A stretch of DNA of 64,000 nt, taken from Maricaulis maris MCS10. GTDB lineage: Bacteria; Pseudomonadota; Alphaproteobacteria; Caulobacterales; Maricaulaceae. The stretch lies in contig NC_008347.1 in the NCBI RefSeq assembly GCF_000014745.1, positions 1,311,501-1,375,500 on the forward strand, read 5' to 3'. The position numbers and the translations under genes were made by a program. This document shows, piece by piece, positions 1 to 9,112 of the stretch. The notes below the pieces were generated by a model. The model had not been told where the DNA came from. It made no database searches and saw nothing but the letters and a program-made list of their open reading frames with translations. Position 1 is the stretch's first letter. Each line of letters begins with the position of its first letter.

Positions 1-50
1 TGACGCTAGGGTCCGCGGCACATTGATTGGAATTACGGAGCCGCTTCGAC

Positions 51-836
51 GTGGTCGATATTTTTGAAGAAGTCGACGAAGAACTTCGCCGGGACAAGTA
101 TCAGGATTTGTTGCGTCAATGGGGCCCTTGGGCTCTGGGCGCGGCCTTGGCGGTGATCGCCGGATCCGTGGCCTGGCAGAGCTTCGATGCCTGGCAGACC
201 GGCGGCCGCCAAACGGCCTCCGATGCCTTTATCGCGGCGATGACGCATTCCGAGTCAGGCGAGCTGGCGCTGGCCGCGGCCGGACTGGAAACGCTCGCCG
301 AGAATGGCACGCCCGGTTACGTGTCGCTGGCGCTGATCCAGCGCGGCAATGTCGCGATCGAGCAGGGTGACAATGCGGCCGCGACCGGGTTCTTCGAACA
401 GGCCGCAGCGCAAGCAAGCGATCCGCTTCTGCGTGACATGGCTGAAATCCGGGCCGTTTGGTCATCCTGGGACAGCCTGTCGTTTTCCGATATCGATCTG
501 CGTCTGAGCCGCCTGGTCAATGCGGACTCGCCCTATCGCCATATCGCTCGCGAAACGATCGCGGCCGCGGCCCTGCGTGCAGACAATATCGAGCGGGCAC
601 GGACCCAGTACCAATTCCTGTCCTTCTCCAGCGACGCGCCGGCCGGAGTGCAGCGCCGCGCCCAGGAAGCGATGGCGCTGATCGCCCAGCGCATGGCTCT
701 GGCAGAGCCTGCCGCCGACGAGGCGACCACTGACGACGCAGTGACGGGAGCTGATCCGTCAGCGCCGGTCGACGGCGCGGCGGAAACCGCCGCCGAAGAA
801 GAAACCACCGATGCCGGGGATTCAGGCGATGATTGA
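51..836 (+). CDS. YfgM-like membrane-anchored tetratricopeptide protein
   Basis: This is a predicted inner-membrane protein of 261 residues with a TPR-like periplasmic part, of the type encoded just before bamB in many proteobacteria. In that setting it is thought to help outer-membrane or periplasmic protein folding. The N-terminus reads VDIFEEVDEELRRDKY, followed by one hydrophobic segment at about residues 27-44, helical repeats, and an acidic Ala/Glu/Asp-rich tail of about 40 residues. I chose the GTG start at 51 because a GGAG sits 10 bases upstream and the VDIFEEV start is usual for the family. An in-frame TTG at 27 is possible but lacks such a site. The end overlaps the BamB start by 8 bases, so translation is probably coupled. 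Confidence 0.8.
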   Translation: MVDIFEEVDEELRRDKYQDLLRQWGPWALGAALAVIAGSVAWQSFDAWQTGGRQTASDAFIAAMTHSESGELALAAAGLETLAENGTPGYVSLALIQRGNVAIEQGDNAAATGFFEQAAAQASDPLLRDMAEIRAVWSSWDSLSFSDIDLRLSRLVNADSPYRHIARETIAAAALRADNIERARTQYQFLSFSSDAPAGVQRRAQEAMALIAQRMALAEPAADEATTDDAVTGADPSAPVDGAAETAAEEETTDAGDSGDD

Positions 837-2205
837 TGTAAAGCGTATCCGCACCCTTCTTGGTGTGGCCCTGATTGCCCCGCTGGCGGCTTGCTCGTCT
901 GTTCCCAACCCGCTCGACATGATCCCTGGCCGTGGCAATGACAGTGATTCCGAGCGGCTGAATGGTGATGCGCCGACCGATGGCCGCGTCTCCATCCTCA
1001 ATTTCGAACAGGGTCTGAACCTCGACAATGATGGCGAGGCGCGGGTCGTCGACCTGCCGCCGGCCTATGTCAACACGGTCTGGCCCCAGCCGGGTGGCTA
1101 TCCGACCAATGCCGTCCAGCACACCCAGGCCAGCGGATCGCTTGCCATCGCCTGGCGTGAAGGTTTCGGCAATGGCTCCGACAATGACCGCCGCCTGAAT
1201 GCCCGCCCGGTCGTGGCCGGTGATAATGTTTATGCCATCGACGCGCGCGGCGAAGTGGTCGCGATGAACGCCAACACCGGATCGGTTGTCTGGCGACACC
1301 GGATCGAAGCGTCCGAACGCTATGACCGGATGTCATTCGGTGGCGGCATCGCCTTCGATGGCGGACGTCTTTATGTGCACACAGGCCTGAATTTCTTCGT
1401 CGCCCTTGATGCCGGCTCGGGCTCGGAGATCTGGCGCTCCTCGACACTCGTGCCCTTCCATGGTTCGCCGACGGTCGCCGATGGCCGGGTCTTTGTGTCC
1501 AGCGATGACAATGAATTGCTGGCGCTCGATACCGATAGTGGCCAGGTGCTGTGGACCTATCAGGGCATTGTTGAATCGGCCCGTCTTCTGACCGCACCAA
1601 GCCCGGCCGTGCTGGGCGATATCGTCGTGGCGCCTTTCGCCTCGGGCGAGCTGATCGCCCTGCGCGTCCAGAACGGCAACCCGATCTGGCAGGACAGCCT
1701 GACGCGCGCCGGTGGCCTGACCGCCATGTCCGAGATCAATGATGTCGCCGGCAGCCCGGTCGTGGTCGACAATACCGTCTACGCCATGAGCCATTCCGGT
1801 CTGCTCGCCGCGATTTCGCTGCGTACCGGCGAACGCCTGTGGAGCCAGCCGGCCGGTGGGCTGCATGCGCCGTGGGTTGCGGGAGACTTCCTCTTCATCA
1901 CGACCAGTGAAGCCGAGATCGTCTGCATCAACCGGCTTGACGGTGAGGTCTACTGGATCACCCAATTGCCGCTGTTCGAAAATGCGCGCGAACGCAAGAA
2001 TCGCCTGGCCTGGACCGGTCCGGTCATGGCCGGTGGACGCCTCGTTGTGGCCTCCAGCCGGGGTGACATGACGGTGCTGAATGCCTTCGATGGCAGCGTG
2101 GTTTCGGAACGTGATCTGCCGGGTGATGTGTTTGTCCCCCCTGTCATTGCCAATGAAACCGTATATGTCGTCACCGATGACGCGCGGATGATCGCGCTCC
2201 GCTAG
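829..2205 (+). CDS. bamB: Outer-membrane assembly lipoprotein BamB
   Basis: BamB is the beta-propeller lipoprotein of the BAM complex, which inserts beta-barrel proteins into the outer membrane. The N-terminus is a lipoprotein signal with the lipobox LAAC followed by SS. The rest is made of PQQ-like blades with repeated motifs such as VWRHRI, IWRSS, VLWTYQG and LWSQPAG, and the length of 458 residues is slightly above typical. I chose the ATG at 829, which puts a basic n-region straight before the hydrophobic stretch; an in-frame ATG at 811 would add six residues. The gene overlaps the upstream TPR gene and is followed 10 bases later by der. The yfgM-bamB-der order is a well-known proteobacterial arrangement and supports the call. 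Confidence 0.92.
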   Translation: MIDVKRIRTLLGVALIAPLAACSSVPNPLDMIPGRGNDSDSERLNGDAPTDGRVSILNFEQGLNLDNDGEARVVDLPPAYVNTVWPQPGGYPTNAVQHTQASGSLAIAWREGFGNGSDNDRRLNARPVVAGDNVYAIDARGEVVAMNANTGSVVWRHRIEASERYDRMSFGGGIAFDGGRLYVHTGLNFFVALDAGSGSEIWRSSTLVPFHGSPTVADGRVFVSSDDNELLALDTDSGQVLWTYQGIVESARLLTAPSPAVLGDIVVAPFASGELIALRVQNGNPIWQDSLTRAGGLTAMSEINDVAGSPVVVDNTVYAMSHSGLLAAISLRTGERLWSQPAGGLHAPWVAGDFLFITTSEAEIVCINRLDGEVYWITQLPLFENARERKNRLAWTGPVMAGGRLVVASSRGDMTVLNAFDGSVVSERDLPGDVFVPPVIANETVYVVTDDARMIALR

Positions 2206-2215
2206 GCGCAAATGC

Positions 2216-3688
2216 ATGACTGCTCACTTACCCCGCATCGCCGTCGTTGGACGGCCCAATGTGGGAAAATCGACACTTTTCAATCGATTGGCCGGAAAAC
2301 CACTGGCCATTGTCGATGACCGGCCGGGTGTAACCCGCGACCGCCGCGAGGCGCGTGGGCGTTTGGGTGATCTGCCCTTATTGCTGATCGACACCGCCGG
2401 TTATGATGATTCCGAGAAAGACGGCCTGGATGCGGAGATGCGCACCCAGACTGAAATGGCCATCCATGATGCCGATCTCTGTCTGCTGCTGATCGATGCG
2501 CGGGCCGGGGTCACACCCCTTGATGTCGTCTTTGCCGATGTGATCCGCCGCTCGGGAAAACCGGTCCTGCTGCTGGCCAACAAGTGCGAAGGCAAGGCGG
2601 GCGAAAGCGGCCTGATCGACGCGTTCGAACTGGGCATGGGCGAACCGATCGCTTTCTCCGCCGCCCATGGCGCCGGCATTGGCGATCTTTATGACGCGGT
2701 GGTCCACACGCTTGGTCCGATGGCCAAGGCGGCCCGTCGCGGCAGCAAGGATGATGGCGACCCGCCATTGCGCATCGCCGTCATCGGTCGTCCGAATGCC
2801 GGCAAATCGACCCTGATCAACACGCTGATCGGCGAGGAACGCCTGATTACCGGGCCCGAAGCCGGGATCACCCGGGACGCGATTTCGGTCGACTGGGTCT
2901 GGGATGGGCGACGGGTGCGGTTGCATGATACCGCCGGCCTGCGCAAGCGCGGCAAGGTGGCGGACCGGCTCGAGCGCATGAGCGCCGCCGACACGCTGCG
3001 CGCCGTCAAGTTCGCCGAAGTGGTGCTGCTGCTGATGGATGCCGAGCATCCGCTTGAGAAACAGGACCTGCACCTGGCCGACATGGCCTACAAGGAAGGT
3101 CGAGCGGTCGCGATCGCCGTGTCCAAGATGGACCTCGTGCCCAATCGCGAAGCCTATCTCAAGGAAATCCGGCTCGAGTTCGAGCGTCTGCTGCCACAGA
3201 TGACCGGTGCGCCCGTATTGCCGATGTCGGCCCTGAAGAAAAAGGGTCTCGACGCGATCATGCCGACCCTGGCCAAGCTGCACGAAAACTGGGACGCCAA
3301 GGTCAAGACCCGCGATCTCAATGACTGGCTGCACGAGATGACCGAGCGTCATCCACCGCCCGCCGTCAATGGCCGCCGCATCAAGCCGCGCTACATGACC
3401 CAGACCAAGGGCCGTCCGCCGACCTTCGTGCTGATGTGCTCGCGCGCCTCGGATCTGCCGGAAAGCTACAAGCGCTATCTGGTCAATGGACTGCGCGAAG
3501 CCTTTGACCTGCCCGGCGTGCCGATCCGTCTGATCGTCAAGGCTGGCAAGAACCCCTATGTCGATGGCGATCGCGGTGGCAGCGGCACGGGCGAGAAGGC
3601 GGGCAAGCCGTCGCATCCGAACCGGACTCCGGGGCGCCCCAAAGGTCAGCGCCCATCGATTGGTCGGGCCGCGGCGCGCAAACCCTAG
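2216..3688 (+). CDS. der: Ribosome-assembly GTPase Der (EngA)
   Basis: Der is an essential GTPase with two tandem G domains that acts in 50S subunit assembly. The first G1 motif, GRPNVGKST, is near residue 12 and the second, GRPNAGKST, near residue 190. The G2/G3 surroundings DDRPGVTRDR and DTAGYDD are visible in the first domain, and GITRDAISV and DTAGLRK in the second. A KH-like domain follows (RHPPPAVNGRRIKPRYMTQ), then a basic Pro/Gly/Arg-rich tail. The length of 490 residues is normal. It starts 10 bases after bamB and is probably cotranscribed. It ends convergent with an SDR gene, with only 6 bases between the two stop codons. Confidence 0.95.
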   Translation: MTAHLPRIAVVGRPNVGKSTLFNRLAGKPLAIVDDRPGVTRDRREARGRLGDLPLLLIDTAGYDDSEKDGLDAEMRTQTEMAIHDADLCLLLIDARAGVTPLDVVFADVIRRSGKPVLLLANKCEGKAGESGLIDAFELGMGEPIAFSAAHGAGIGDLYDAVVHTLGPMAKAARRGSKDDGDPPLRIAVIGRPNAGKSTLINTLIGEERLITGPEAGITRDAISVDWVWDGRRVRLHDTAGLRKRGKVADRLERMSAADTLRAVKFAEVVLLLMDAEHPLEKQDLHLADMAYKEGRAVAIAVSKMDLVPNREAYLKEIRLEFERLLPQMTGAPVLPMSALKKKGLDAIMPTLAKLHENWDAKVKTRDLNDWLHEMTERHPPPAVNGRRIKPRYMTQTKGRPPTFVLMCSRASDLPESYKRYLVNGLREAFDLPGVPIRLIVKAGKNPYVDGDRGGSGTGEKAGKPSHPNRTPGRPKGQRPSIGRAAARKP

Positions 3689-3714
3689 GGTTTGCTAGCC
3701 GTCAAATTTGACGG
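3678..3714. repeat. Two adjacent perfect palindromes at a convergent gene junction
   Basis: An 18-base perfect palindrome at 3678-3695 contains the der stop codon. A 16-base perfect palindrome at 3699-3714 lies within the last codons of the convergent SDR gene. A six-base palindrome GCTAGC bridges them. Neither has a clear T-tract, so simple intrinsic termination is not evident, but transcripts from either strand could fold here. The symmetry is seen directly; a role in ending both transcripts is inference. Confidence 0.5.
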
Positions 3715-4411
3715 TTTCACCATTGCGCGTGCAATCCGGGCTCACCAGCTCGGCAATCGTCGGCCACAGGGCGGACGGCTCCGGCAGCGTGTCCGGATTT
3801 TCGCCGGGGAAGGCCTTGGACCGCATCTGTGTGCGCAGCGCGCCGGGGTAGACCGTGTTGATGCGGATGTTCGGATTGTTGACGTGTTCATTGGCCCAGC
3901 TCTCGACCAGCGCGTCGAGGGCGGCCTTGGACGCCGCATAGGGCGCCCAGAAGGCGCGGCGCGAACTGGCGGCACCCGAGGATATGAAAACGGCCCGACC
4001 GGCGTCAGAGGCCAGCAGAAGCGGCTCGAAGGCCCGGATCATGCGGGCCGGAGCCATCAGGTTGACGCCAATCACATCATGCCAGGTCTTGGATTTGACC
4101 TGTGAGGCTGGGGTCAGGACGCCGAGAGAGCCGGCATTGGCAAGCAGGATGTCCAGTTTTTCCCAGCGCTCGGTGATCACGCCGCCCAGCTTTTCGATCC
4201 CGTCCGGGCTCATCAGGTCGAGCGGCACGATGGTGCAGCTGCCGCCGGCTTTCACGATATCATCGTCCAGCTCTTCGAGACCGCCCGTTGTGCGAGCCGT
4301 GGCGATGACATGGGCACCGGCCTTGGCCAATTCGAGCGCCATGGCGCGGCCAATACCGCGCGACGCCCCGCTGACGAGAGCGAGGCGGCCGTCAAGATCT
4401 GTCTGGGTCAT
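3695..4411 (-). CDS. SDR-family oxidoreductase
   Basis: This is a classical short-chain dehydrogenase/reductase of 238 residues that should bind NAD(P)H and reduce or oxidise an unknown carbonyl or alcohol substrate. The Rossmann motif SGASRGIG is near residue 14, the LANAG motif in the middle, and the catalytic Ser and YxxxK are seen in ISSGAAS and YAASK. A PG motif follows, as in the family. The start codon overlaps the purF stop by four bases (ATGA), so it is the last gene of the cvpA-purF-SDR run and probably translationally coupled. A link to purine synthesis is not implied by the sequence. The substrate cannot be predicted. Confidence 0.85.
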   Translation of the reverse strand: MTQTDLDGRLALVSGASRGIGRAMALELAKAGAHVIATARTTGGLEELDDDIVKAGGSCTIVPLDLMSPDGIEKLGGVITERWEKLDILLANAGSLGVLTPASQVKSKTWHDVIGVNLMAPARMIRAFEPLLLASDAGRAVFISSGAASSRRAFWAPYAASKAALDALVESWANEHVNNPNIRINTVYPGALRTQMRSKAFPGENPDTLPEPSALWPTIAELVSPDCTRNGETVKFDG

Positions 4412-5889
4412 GCGTCCACCAGGAAGGAAAGCTGGAATTCCTTGGCCGAAAGATCACGGTCGTGATCGGCCAGCAGGGTCGGGTATTCACCCGTGAAATA
4501 ATGGTCTGCGAGCTGGGGCAGCTTGTCATTGCGCGGCGCGCCGATGACAGCCTGGTAAAGGCCATTCACCGTCAGGAAGCCAAGGCTGTCGGCCTCCAGC
4601 TTGGTGGCCATGTCCTCGACGGACATGTTGGCAGCGATCAGCTCGTCACGGCCGGCCATGTCGATACCGTAAAAATCGGGGTGTTTGATGGGTGGGCAGG
4701 CCGAGCGGAAATGGACTTCCACGGCACCGGCTTCGCGCATCATGCGGACAATCTTCAGGGAGGTCGTTCCGCGCACGATCGAATCGTCGATCAAAAGCAC
4801 GCGCTTGCCCTTGACCACAGCCGCATTGGCCGCGTGCTTGCGACGCACAGACAGGTCGCGCCGGTCCTGGGTCGGCTGGATGAAGGTGCGTCCGACAAAG
4901 TGCGAGCGGATGATACCGAGCTCGAACGGGATACCGGAGGCTTCGGAAAAACCGATCGCTGCGGGCACACCGCTATCGGGGACGGGGATGATGACGTCGA
5001 CATCGGCCGGTGTCTCCAGCGCCAGCTGGCGCCCCATCTCCTTGCGGGCTTCGTAGACACTGCGGCCCTCGATCACTGAATCCGGGCGGGCAAAGTAAAT
5101 GTATTCGAAGGCGCAGATCTGGGCCGGGCGCGCCGGCGAGAAACGCTCCGAGCGCAATCCGTCCTCATTGACCACAACCGCTTCGCCGGGCTCGATTTCG
5201 CGTTCGAACTTGGCACCGACCATGTCGAGCGCACAGGTTTCCGACGCGAACACATAGGCGTCACCCAAGCGGCCCATGACCAGCGGTCGAATGCCGAACG
5301 GGTCGCGGGCGACGATCAGCCGGTCATTGACGACAGCGACGAAGGCGAAGGCGCCCTGGACCTGTTTGAGCGCCGACAGCACCCGATTGGTCAGCTTGCT
5401 CTTCTTCGACAGGGCGGCGAGATGCAGCACCACCTCACTGTCGGAGGTCGACTGGAAAATCTGGCCGTGATTGACCAGTTCTTCGCGCAGGACGCGGGCA
5501 TTGGTCAGATTGCCGTTGTGGGCGAGGGCGATGCCGCCGCCTCGGACGTCGGCGAACAGAGGCTGCACATTGCGCAGCACCGAGGCGCCCTGGGTGGAAT
5601 AGCGCGCATGGCCGATGGCGACGCGGCCGGGCAGGCGTTGCGGCATGTCGGGTGAGGTGAAGTTCTCACCGACGAGGCCGAGATAGCGTTCAATATGAAA
5701 ACGCGACCCGTCATGGGTCGCGATACCGCAAGCTTCCTGGCCTCGATGCTGCAGCGCATGGAGGCCGAGCGCGGTCAGGATGGAGGCGTCGTCTGCGCCA
5801 TATACGGCGAACACGCCGCATTCTTCCTGAGGGCGATCACTCTCCGGATCGTAGGTCAGTGTGGCGGGAATGGCGCTGTGGTCGCTCAT
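4408..5889 (-). CDS. purF: Amidophosphoribosyltransferase PurF
   Basis: PurF makes 5-phosphoribosylamine from PRPP and glutamine, the first committed step of purine synthesis. The nucleophilic Cys follows a short propeptide in EECGVFAVYG, so the N-terminal Ntn glutaminase domain probably needs propeptide removal. The glutaminase domain continues through GHARYST and LAHNGNLTN. The PRPP loop LLIDDSIVRGTTS marks the phosphoribosyltransferase domain. The length of 493 residues is normal. It overlaps cvpA upstream and the SDR gene downstream by four bases each. The cvpA-purF pairing is widely conserved and supports both calls. Confidence 0.95.
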   Translation of the reverse strand: MSDHSAIPATLTYDPESDRPQEECGVFAVYGADDASILTALGLHALQHRGQEACGIATHDGSRFHIERYLGLVGENFTSPDMPQRLPGRVAIGHARYSTQGASVLRNVQPLFADVRGGGIALAHNGNLTNARVLREELVNHGQIFQSTSDSEVVLHLAALSKKSKLTNRVLSALKQVQGAFAFVAVVNDRLIVARDPFGIRPLVMGRLGDAYVFASETCALDMVGAKFEREIEPGEAVVVNEDGLRSERFSPARPAQICAFEYIYFARPDSVIEGRSVYEARKEMGRQLALETPADVDVIIPVPDSGVPAAIGFSEASGIPFELGIIRSHFVGRTFIQPTQDRRDLSVRRKHAANAAVVKGKRVLLIDDSIVRGTTSLKIVRMMREAGAVEVHFRSACPPIKHPDFYGIDMAGRDELIAANMSVEDMATKLEADSLGFLTVNGLYQAVIGAPRNDKLPQLADHYFTGEYPTLLADHDRDLSAKEFQLSFLVDA

Positions 5890-6530
5890 CCATCGTCTTC
5901 CTGGTCATCCGTGGTCGAACCGATGAGGTCATCTAGTCGGTTTCGGTCGCGTCTGCCATAGGACGTGTCATTATTTCTTATTGTTTCTGCAATCGGGTCG
6001 TCGCGACCGCCAGGCAGTGGCGCGGTCGATCCAATGCGCGAGCTCTCCGGGGCCAGGGTTTGCAGGGCCCGCGCTGTCGCGTTGACCAGCGGGTATATGC
6101 GCGCCTGGGTAATGCTCGCCGGCGGCCGGCCGTCAACGCCGAAAGTGGCGGCCATGAAGATCACGCCCAGACCCAGCAGGACCAGCCCGCGCAAAAGGCC
6201 GAAAGCAAAGCCCAGCGTCCGATCGACGACATTGACGTCTTCGCCCTTGGCGAGCCCCCGCGAGAGCGAGCTCGTCACGAAGGTCACGGCCAGATAGATG
6301 ACGATGAAGACGATGGCGCCGATGGCCAGCGGGGCCAGCCAGTCCGGATCGATCAGGTCGCGGGCCGGGCCGATGAAGGCGGGCAGGGCCCACAAGGTTG
6401 CCAGCGAGGCCGCAACGAAAGCCGTGACCGACAGGGCCTCGCGGACGAAACCGCGCACCAGGGCCAAAAGACCCGAGGCCAGAAGTATGGTCAGACCAAT
6501 GCCGTCAAAGGCAGTAAGCGTTGAATCCAT
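5886..6530 (-). CDS. cvpA: CvpA-family membrane protein
   Basis: This is a 214-residue inner-membrane protein of the CvpA (colicin V production) family, whose molecular function is still unsettled. Four hydrophobic segments are seen in the first 120 residues (for example LTILLASGLLALVRGFV and FGLLRGLVLLGLGVIF). The family-typical ARGFV-like and FGLLRG motifs surround them. The C-terminal 80 residues are polar and rich in Arg, Asp and Ser. It overlaps purF by four bases and follows radA by 17 bases, so it belongs to the minus-strand dnaB-to-SDR run. Its position next to purF fits the family. Confidence 0.85.
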   Translation of the reverse strand: MDSTLTAFDGIGLTILLASGLLALVRGFVREALSVTAFVAASLATLWALPAFIGPARDLIDPDWLAPLAIGAIVFIVIYLAVTFVTSSLSRGLAKGEDVNVVDRTLGFAFGLLRGLVLLGLGVIFMAATFGVDGRPPASITQARIYPLVNATARALQTLAPESSRIGSTAPLPGGRDDPIAETIRNNDTSYGRRDRNRLDDLIGSTTDDQEDDG

Positions 6531-6547
6531 CGCCGCGACACTCCTAA

Positions 6548-7924
6548 CTACTCGCCCGCCATAGCCCGCAGAGTTTGCACCAATTCGAGCGCCGTGGCCA
6601 CGCCATCAACCCGGATCGGGGCGGTCTCGTCGGCCGCAGCCTGGGGGGCGATGGCCCGCGTGAAGCCGAGCTTGGCAGCTTCCTTGAGGCGCGAATCACT
6701 GCGTCCGACCGGACGAACATCGCCGGAAAGACTGATTTCTCCGTAAACGACCCCGTCGGCGGGCAGGGCCACGTCGAGCGCGGAGGACACGATGGCCGCC
6801 GCAACGGCCAGATCGGCGGCCGGTTCGGTGATTTTCAGACCGCCCGCCACGTTGAGAAAAATGTCGCGTCCGGCAATATCGACACCGCAGCGGGCTTCCA
6901 GGACCGCCAGCACCATGGCCAGGCGGCCACTGTCCCAGCCGACCACGGCCCGGCGCGCGGTGCCGAAGGCGGCCGGTGCGACCAGCGCCTGGATTTCGGA
7001 CAGGACCGGGCGGGTTCCCTCCATGCCGGCAAAGACGGCAGCGCCCGGCGTGTCACCGCCGCGTCCGTCAAGAAAGAGTGAGGAGGGGTTGGTGACCTCG
7101 GCCAGTCCCTTGTCGCCCATTTCGAACACGCCGATCTCGTCGGTTGGGCCGAAGCGGTTCTTGACCGCGCGCAGGATGCGGAACTGGTGCGAGCGTTCAC
7201 CCTCGAAATAGAGCACGGCATCGACCATGTGCTCGACCACGCGCGGGCCGGCGATCTGGCCGTCCTTGGTGACATGGCCGACCAGAATGACCGTGCAGTT
7301 GGATTTCTTGGCGAAGCGGACCAGCTCCTGGGCGCAGGCACGGACCTGGGCGACCGTACCCGGCGCCGCGGCCAGTTGGTCGGACCAGACGGTCTGGATC
7401 GAATCGATCACGACAATGTCGGGCTTTTCCGCCTTCAGCCCGTCGAGAATGTCGTTCAGGGAAGTCTCCGAGGCCAGTGAGACCGGAGCGTCTGCCAGGC
7501 CGAGCCGTCGGGCCCGGCGGCGGACCTGGTCAATGGCCTCCTCGCCGGAGACATAGATGGCGCGGGCTTCGCTGCGGGCGATCTGGGCCATCATCTGGAG
7601 CAGGAGCGTCGATTTGCCGATGCCTGGATCGCCGCCGACCAGAATGGCCGAGCCGGGCACCAGGCCGCCACCGCAGACCCTGTCGAGCTCACTGATGCCG
7701 GATTGCAGGCGCGCGGGTTCCGGGCTTTCCGAGCCCAGATCAACCAGGTTCAGACGCGCGGCGCGGCCCCGTCGTTTCCCCGCAGTGGCCTGGGTGCCCA
7801 GCGGTGCCGAGGGCGCTTCCTCGATCAGGGTGTTCCACTCACCACAGGCATCACAGCGCCCGGCCCATTTGGGCTGGGCCCCGCCACAGGACTGGCAGAC
7901 ATAATTGGTTTCAGCGCGCGCCAT
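6548..7924 (-). CDS. radA: DNA repair protein RadA (Sms)
   Basis: RadA is a RecA-like branch-migration helicase used in recombinational repair. A four-Cys zinc finger lies at the N-terminus (CQSCGG and CDACGEW). A RecA-like ATPase follows with Walker A GGDPGIGKST, then the RadA-specific KNRFG motif, and a C-terminal Lon-protease-like domain. The start MARAETNYVC at 7924 was chosen because a GGGAGA lies about 8 bases upstream; a longer frame to 7951 adds nine residues without family support. It is flanked by alr (87 bases upstream) and cvpA (17 bases downstream) on the same strand. Confidence 0.94.
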   Translation of the reverse strand: MARAETNYVCQSCGGAQPKWAGRCDACGEWNTLIEEAPSAPLGTQATAGKRRGRAARLNLVDLGSESPEPARLQSGISELDRVCGGGLVPGSAILVGGDPGIGKSTLLLQMMAQIARSEARAIYVSGEEAIDQVRRRARRLGLADAPVSLASETSLNDILDGLKAEKPDIVVIDSIQTVWSDQLAAAPGTVAQVRACAQELVRFAKKSNCTVILVGHVTKDGQIAGPRVVEHMVDAVLYFEGERSHQFRILRAVKNRFGPTDEIGVFEMGDKGLAEVTNPSSLFLDGRGGDTPGAAVFAGMEGTRPVLSEIQALVAPAAFGTARRAVVGWDSGRLAMVLAVLEARCGVDIAGRDIFLNVAGGLKITEPAADLAVAAAIVSSALDVALPADGVVYGEISLSGDVRPVGRSDSRLKEAAKLGFTRAIAPQAAADETAPIRVDGVATALELVQTLRAMAGE

Positions 7925-8011
7925 TCGATCAATCTCCCTTGTTGGGGGCATTCCAGCCCATCGGGATGACAGAACATGTCATGTGGGTGTCGCCAGTCCG
8001 ACCGGTCTGCA

Positions 8012-9112
8012 TCAGCGCAAATAGCTTCGATCGAAGCGTATGCCGAGGCGGACGAGGAATTCATAGGAGATTGTCGCAGCGCTGTCGGCCATGTTCTCGA
8101 TGTCGGGGCCGAGAAACCGGACCGGATCGCCGGGCCGGACGGGCTCTTCGACGGCGTCGATATCGACACAGATCAGGTCCATCGAGACCCGGCCGAGGAT
8201 CGGCACCTGCGTTTCGCCGATGCGGCCATAGCCGCCATTGCCGAAGGCGCGCAAAAGCCCGTCTGCATAGCCGGCAGCGACCGTGGCCACCCGGCGGGGC
8301 CGGTCGGCGGTCCAGCAGGCGCCATAGCCGACCGTGTCGCCGGGCTGCAGGGTGCGGATCTGCAGGATGGGAGCGTCAATCGCCACAACCGGTTCGAAGG
8401 GCGACGCCTGGCCCGGCGCCGGCATGCCGCTGAACAGGGCCAGGCCGGGGCGCAACATGTCGAAATGATAGGCTTGGCCCAACAGCGTTCCCGTCGAGTT
8501 GGACAGGCTTGCGGGAATGCCCGGGAGGGCGTGGCGGATCCGCTCGAATCGTTGCCGCTGCTGCTCATTGAGGGGGTGGTCCGGATCATCCGAGCAGGCC
8601 AGGTGGCTCATGATCTGCCGGACGTCCAGCGCGTCGATACGGGCCGGGTCGGCGAGCAAGGCCTCGGTCTCCGCCGCGTCGAGTCCCAGACGGCTCATCC
8701 CGGTATCGAAATGGATGGCGCAGGGCAGGTCCGGTGCCAGCGCGCGCAGGTCTTCCAGCTGTTGCAGGTCGTTGATGACCGGGAAAAGCGAAAGCTGGCG
8801 CAACTCGGCCAGTTCCGACGGCCAGAAGCCGTTGAAGACGAAAATGTCGGCCGGTCGTCCGGCCAGGGCTTCGCGTGCTTCGCGCGCTTCGGAGGTATGG
8901 GCGACATAGAAACAGCGGCACCCCGCATCAGCAAGCGCGGGAACGACTTGCGCCGCGCCGAGGCCATAGCCATTGGCCTTCACCACGGCGCCGACACTGG
9001 CGGTGGGGGCGAGCGTCTGCAGGGCCGCGTAATTACGCTTGATGGCGGCGAGATCAATGATCAGCCGTGGGGCCGGATGGGCTCGGCGGGACGACGTCCC
9101 GGTATCACTCAT
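8012..9112 (-). CDS. alr: Alanine racemase
   Basis: Alanine racemase is a PLP enzyme that supplies D-alanine for peptidoglycan. The PLP-lysine motif VVKANGYGLGA is near residue 40, and the second-half tyrosine region VGYGACW is near residue 260, followed by the barrel-end signature GRVSMDLICVD. The length is about 366 residues from the ATG at 9112, which lies inside the 3' end of dnaB (8-base overlap). An ATG four codons earlier is also in frame. The dnaB-alr-radA order is common in alphaproteobacteria and suggests cotranscription. Confidence 0.93.
   Translation of the reverse strand: MSDTGTSSRRAHPAPRLIIDLAAIKRNYAALQTLAPTASVGAVVKANGYGLGAAQVVPALADAGCRCFYVAHTSEAREAREALAGRPADIFVFNGFWPSELAELRQLSLFPVINDLQQLEDLRALAPDLPCAIHFDTGMSRLGLDAAETEALLADPARIDALDVRQIMSHLACSDDPDHPLNEQQRQRFERIRHALPGIPASLSNSTGTLLGQAYHFDMLRPGLALFSGMPAPGQASPFEPVVAIDAPILQIRTLQPGDTVGYGACWTADRPRRVATVAAGYADGLLRAFGNGGYGRIGETQVPILGRVSMDLICVDIDAVEEPVRPGDPVRFLGPDIENMADSAATISYEFLVRLGIRFDRSYLR

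Noticed and set aside
1333-2217. Long antisense frame over bamB
   Set aside because: High-GC third positions leave long antisense frames throughout; BamB on the plus strand is certain.
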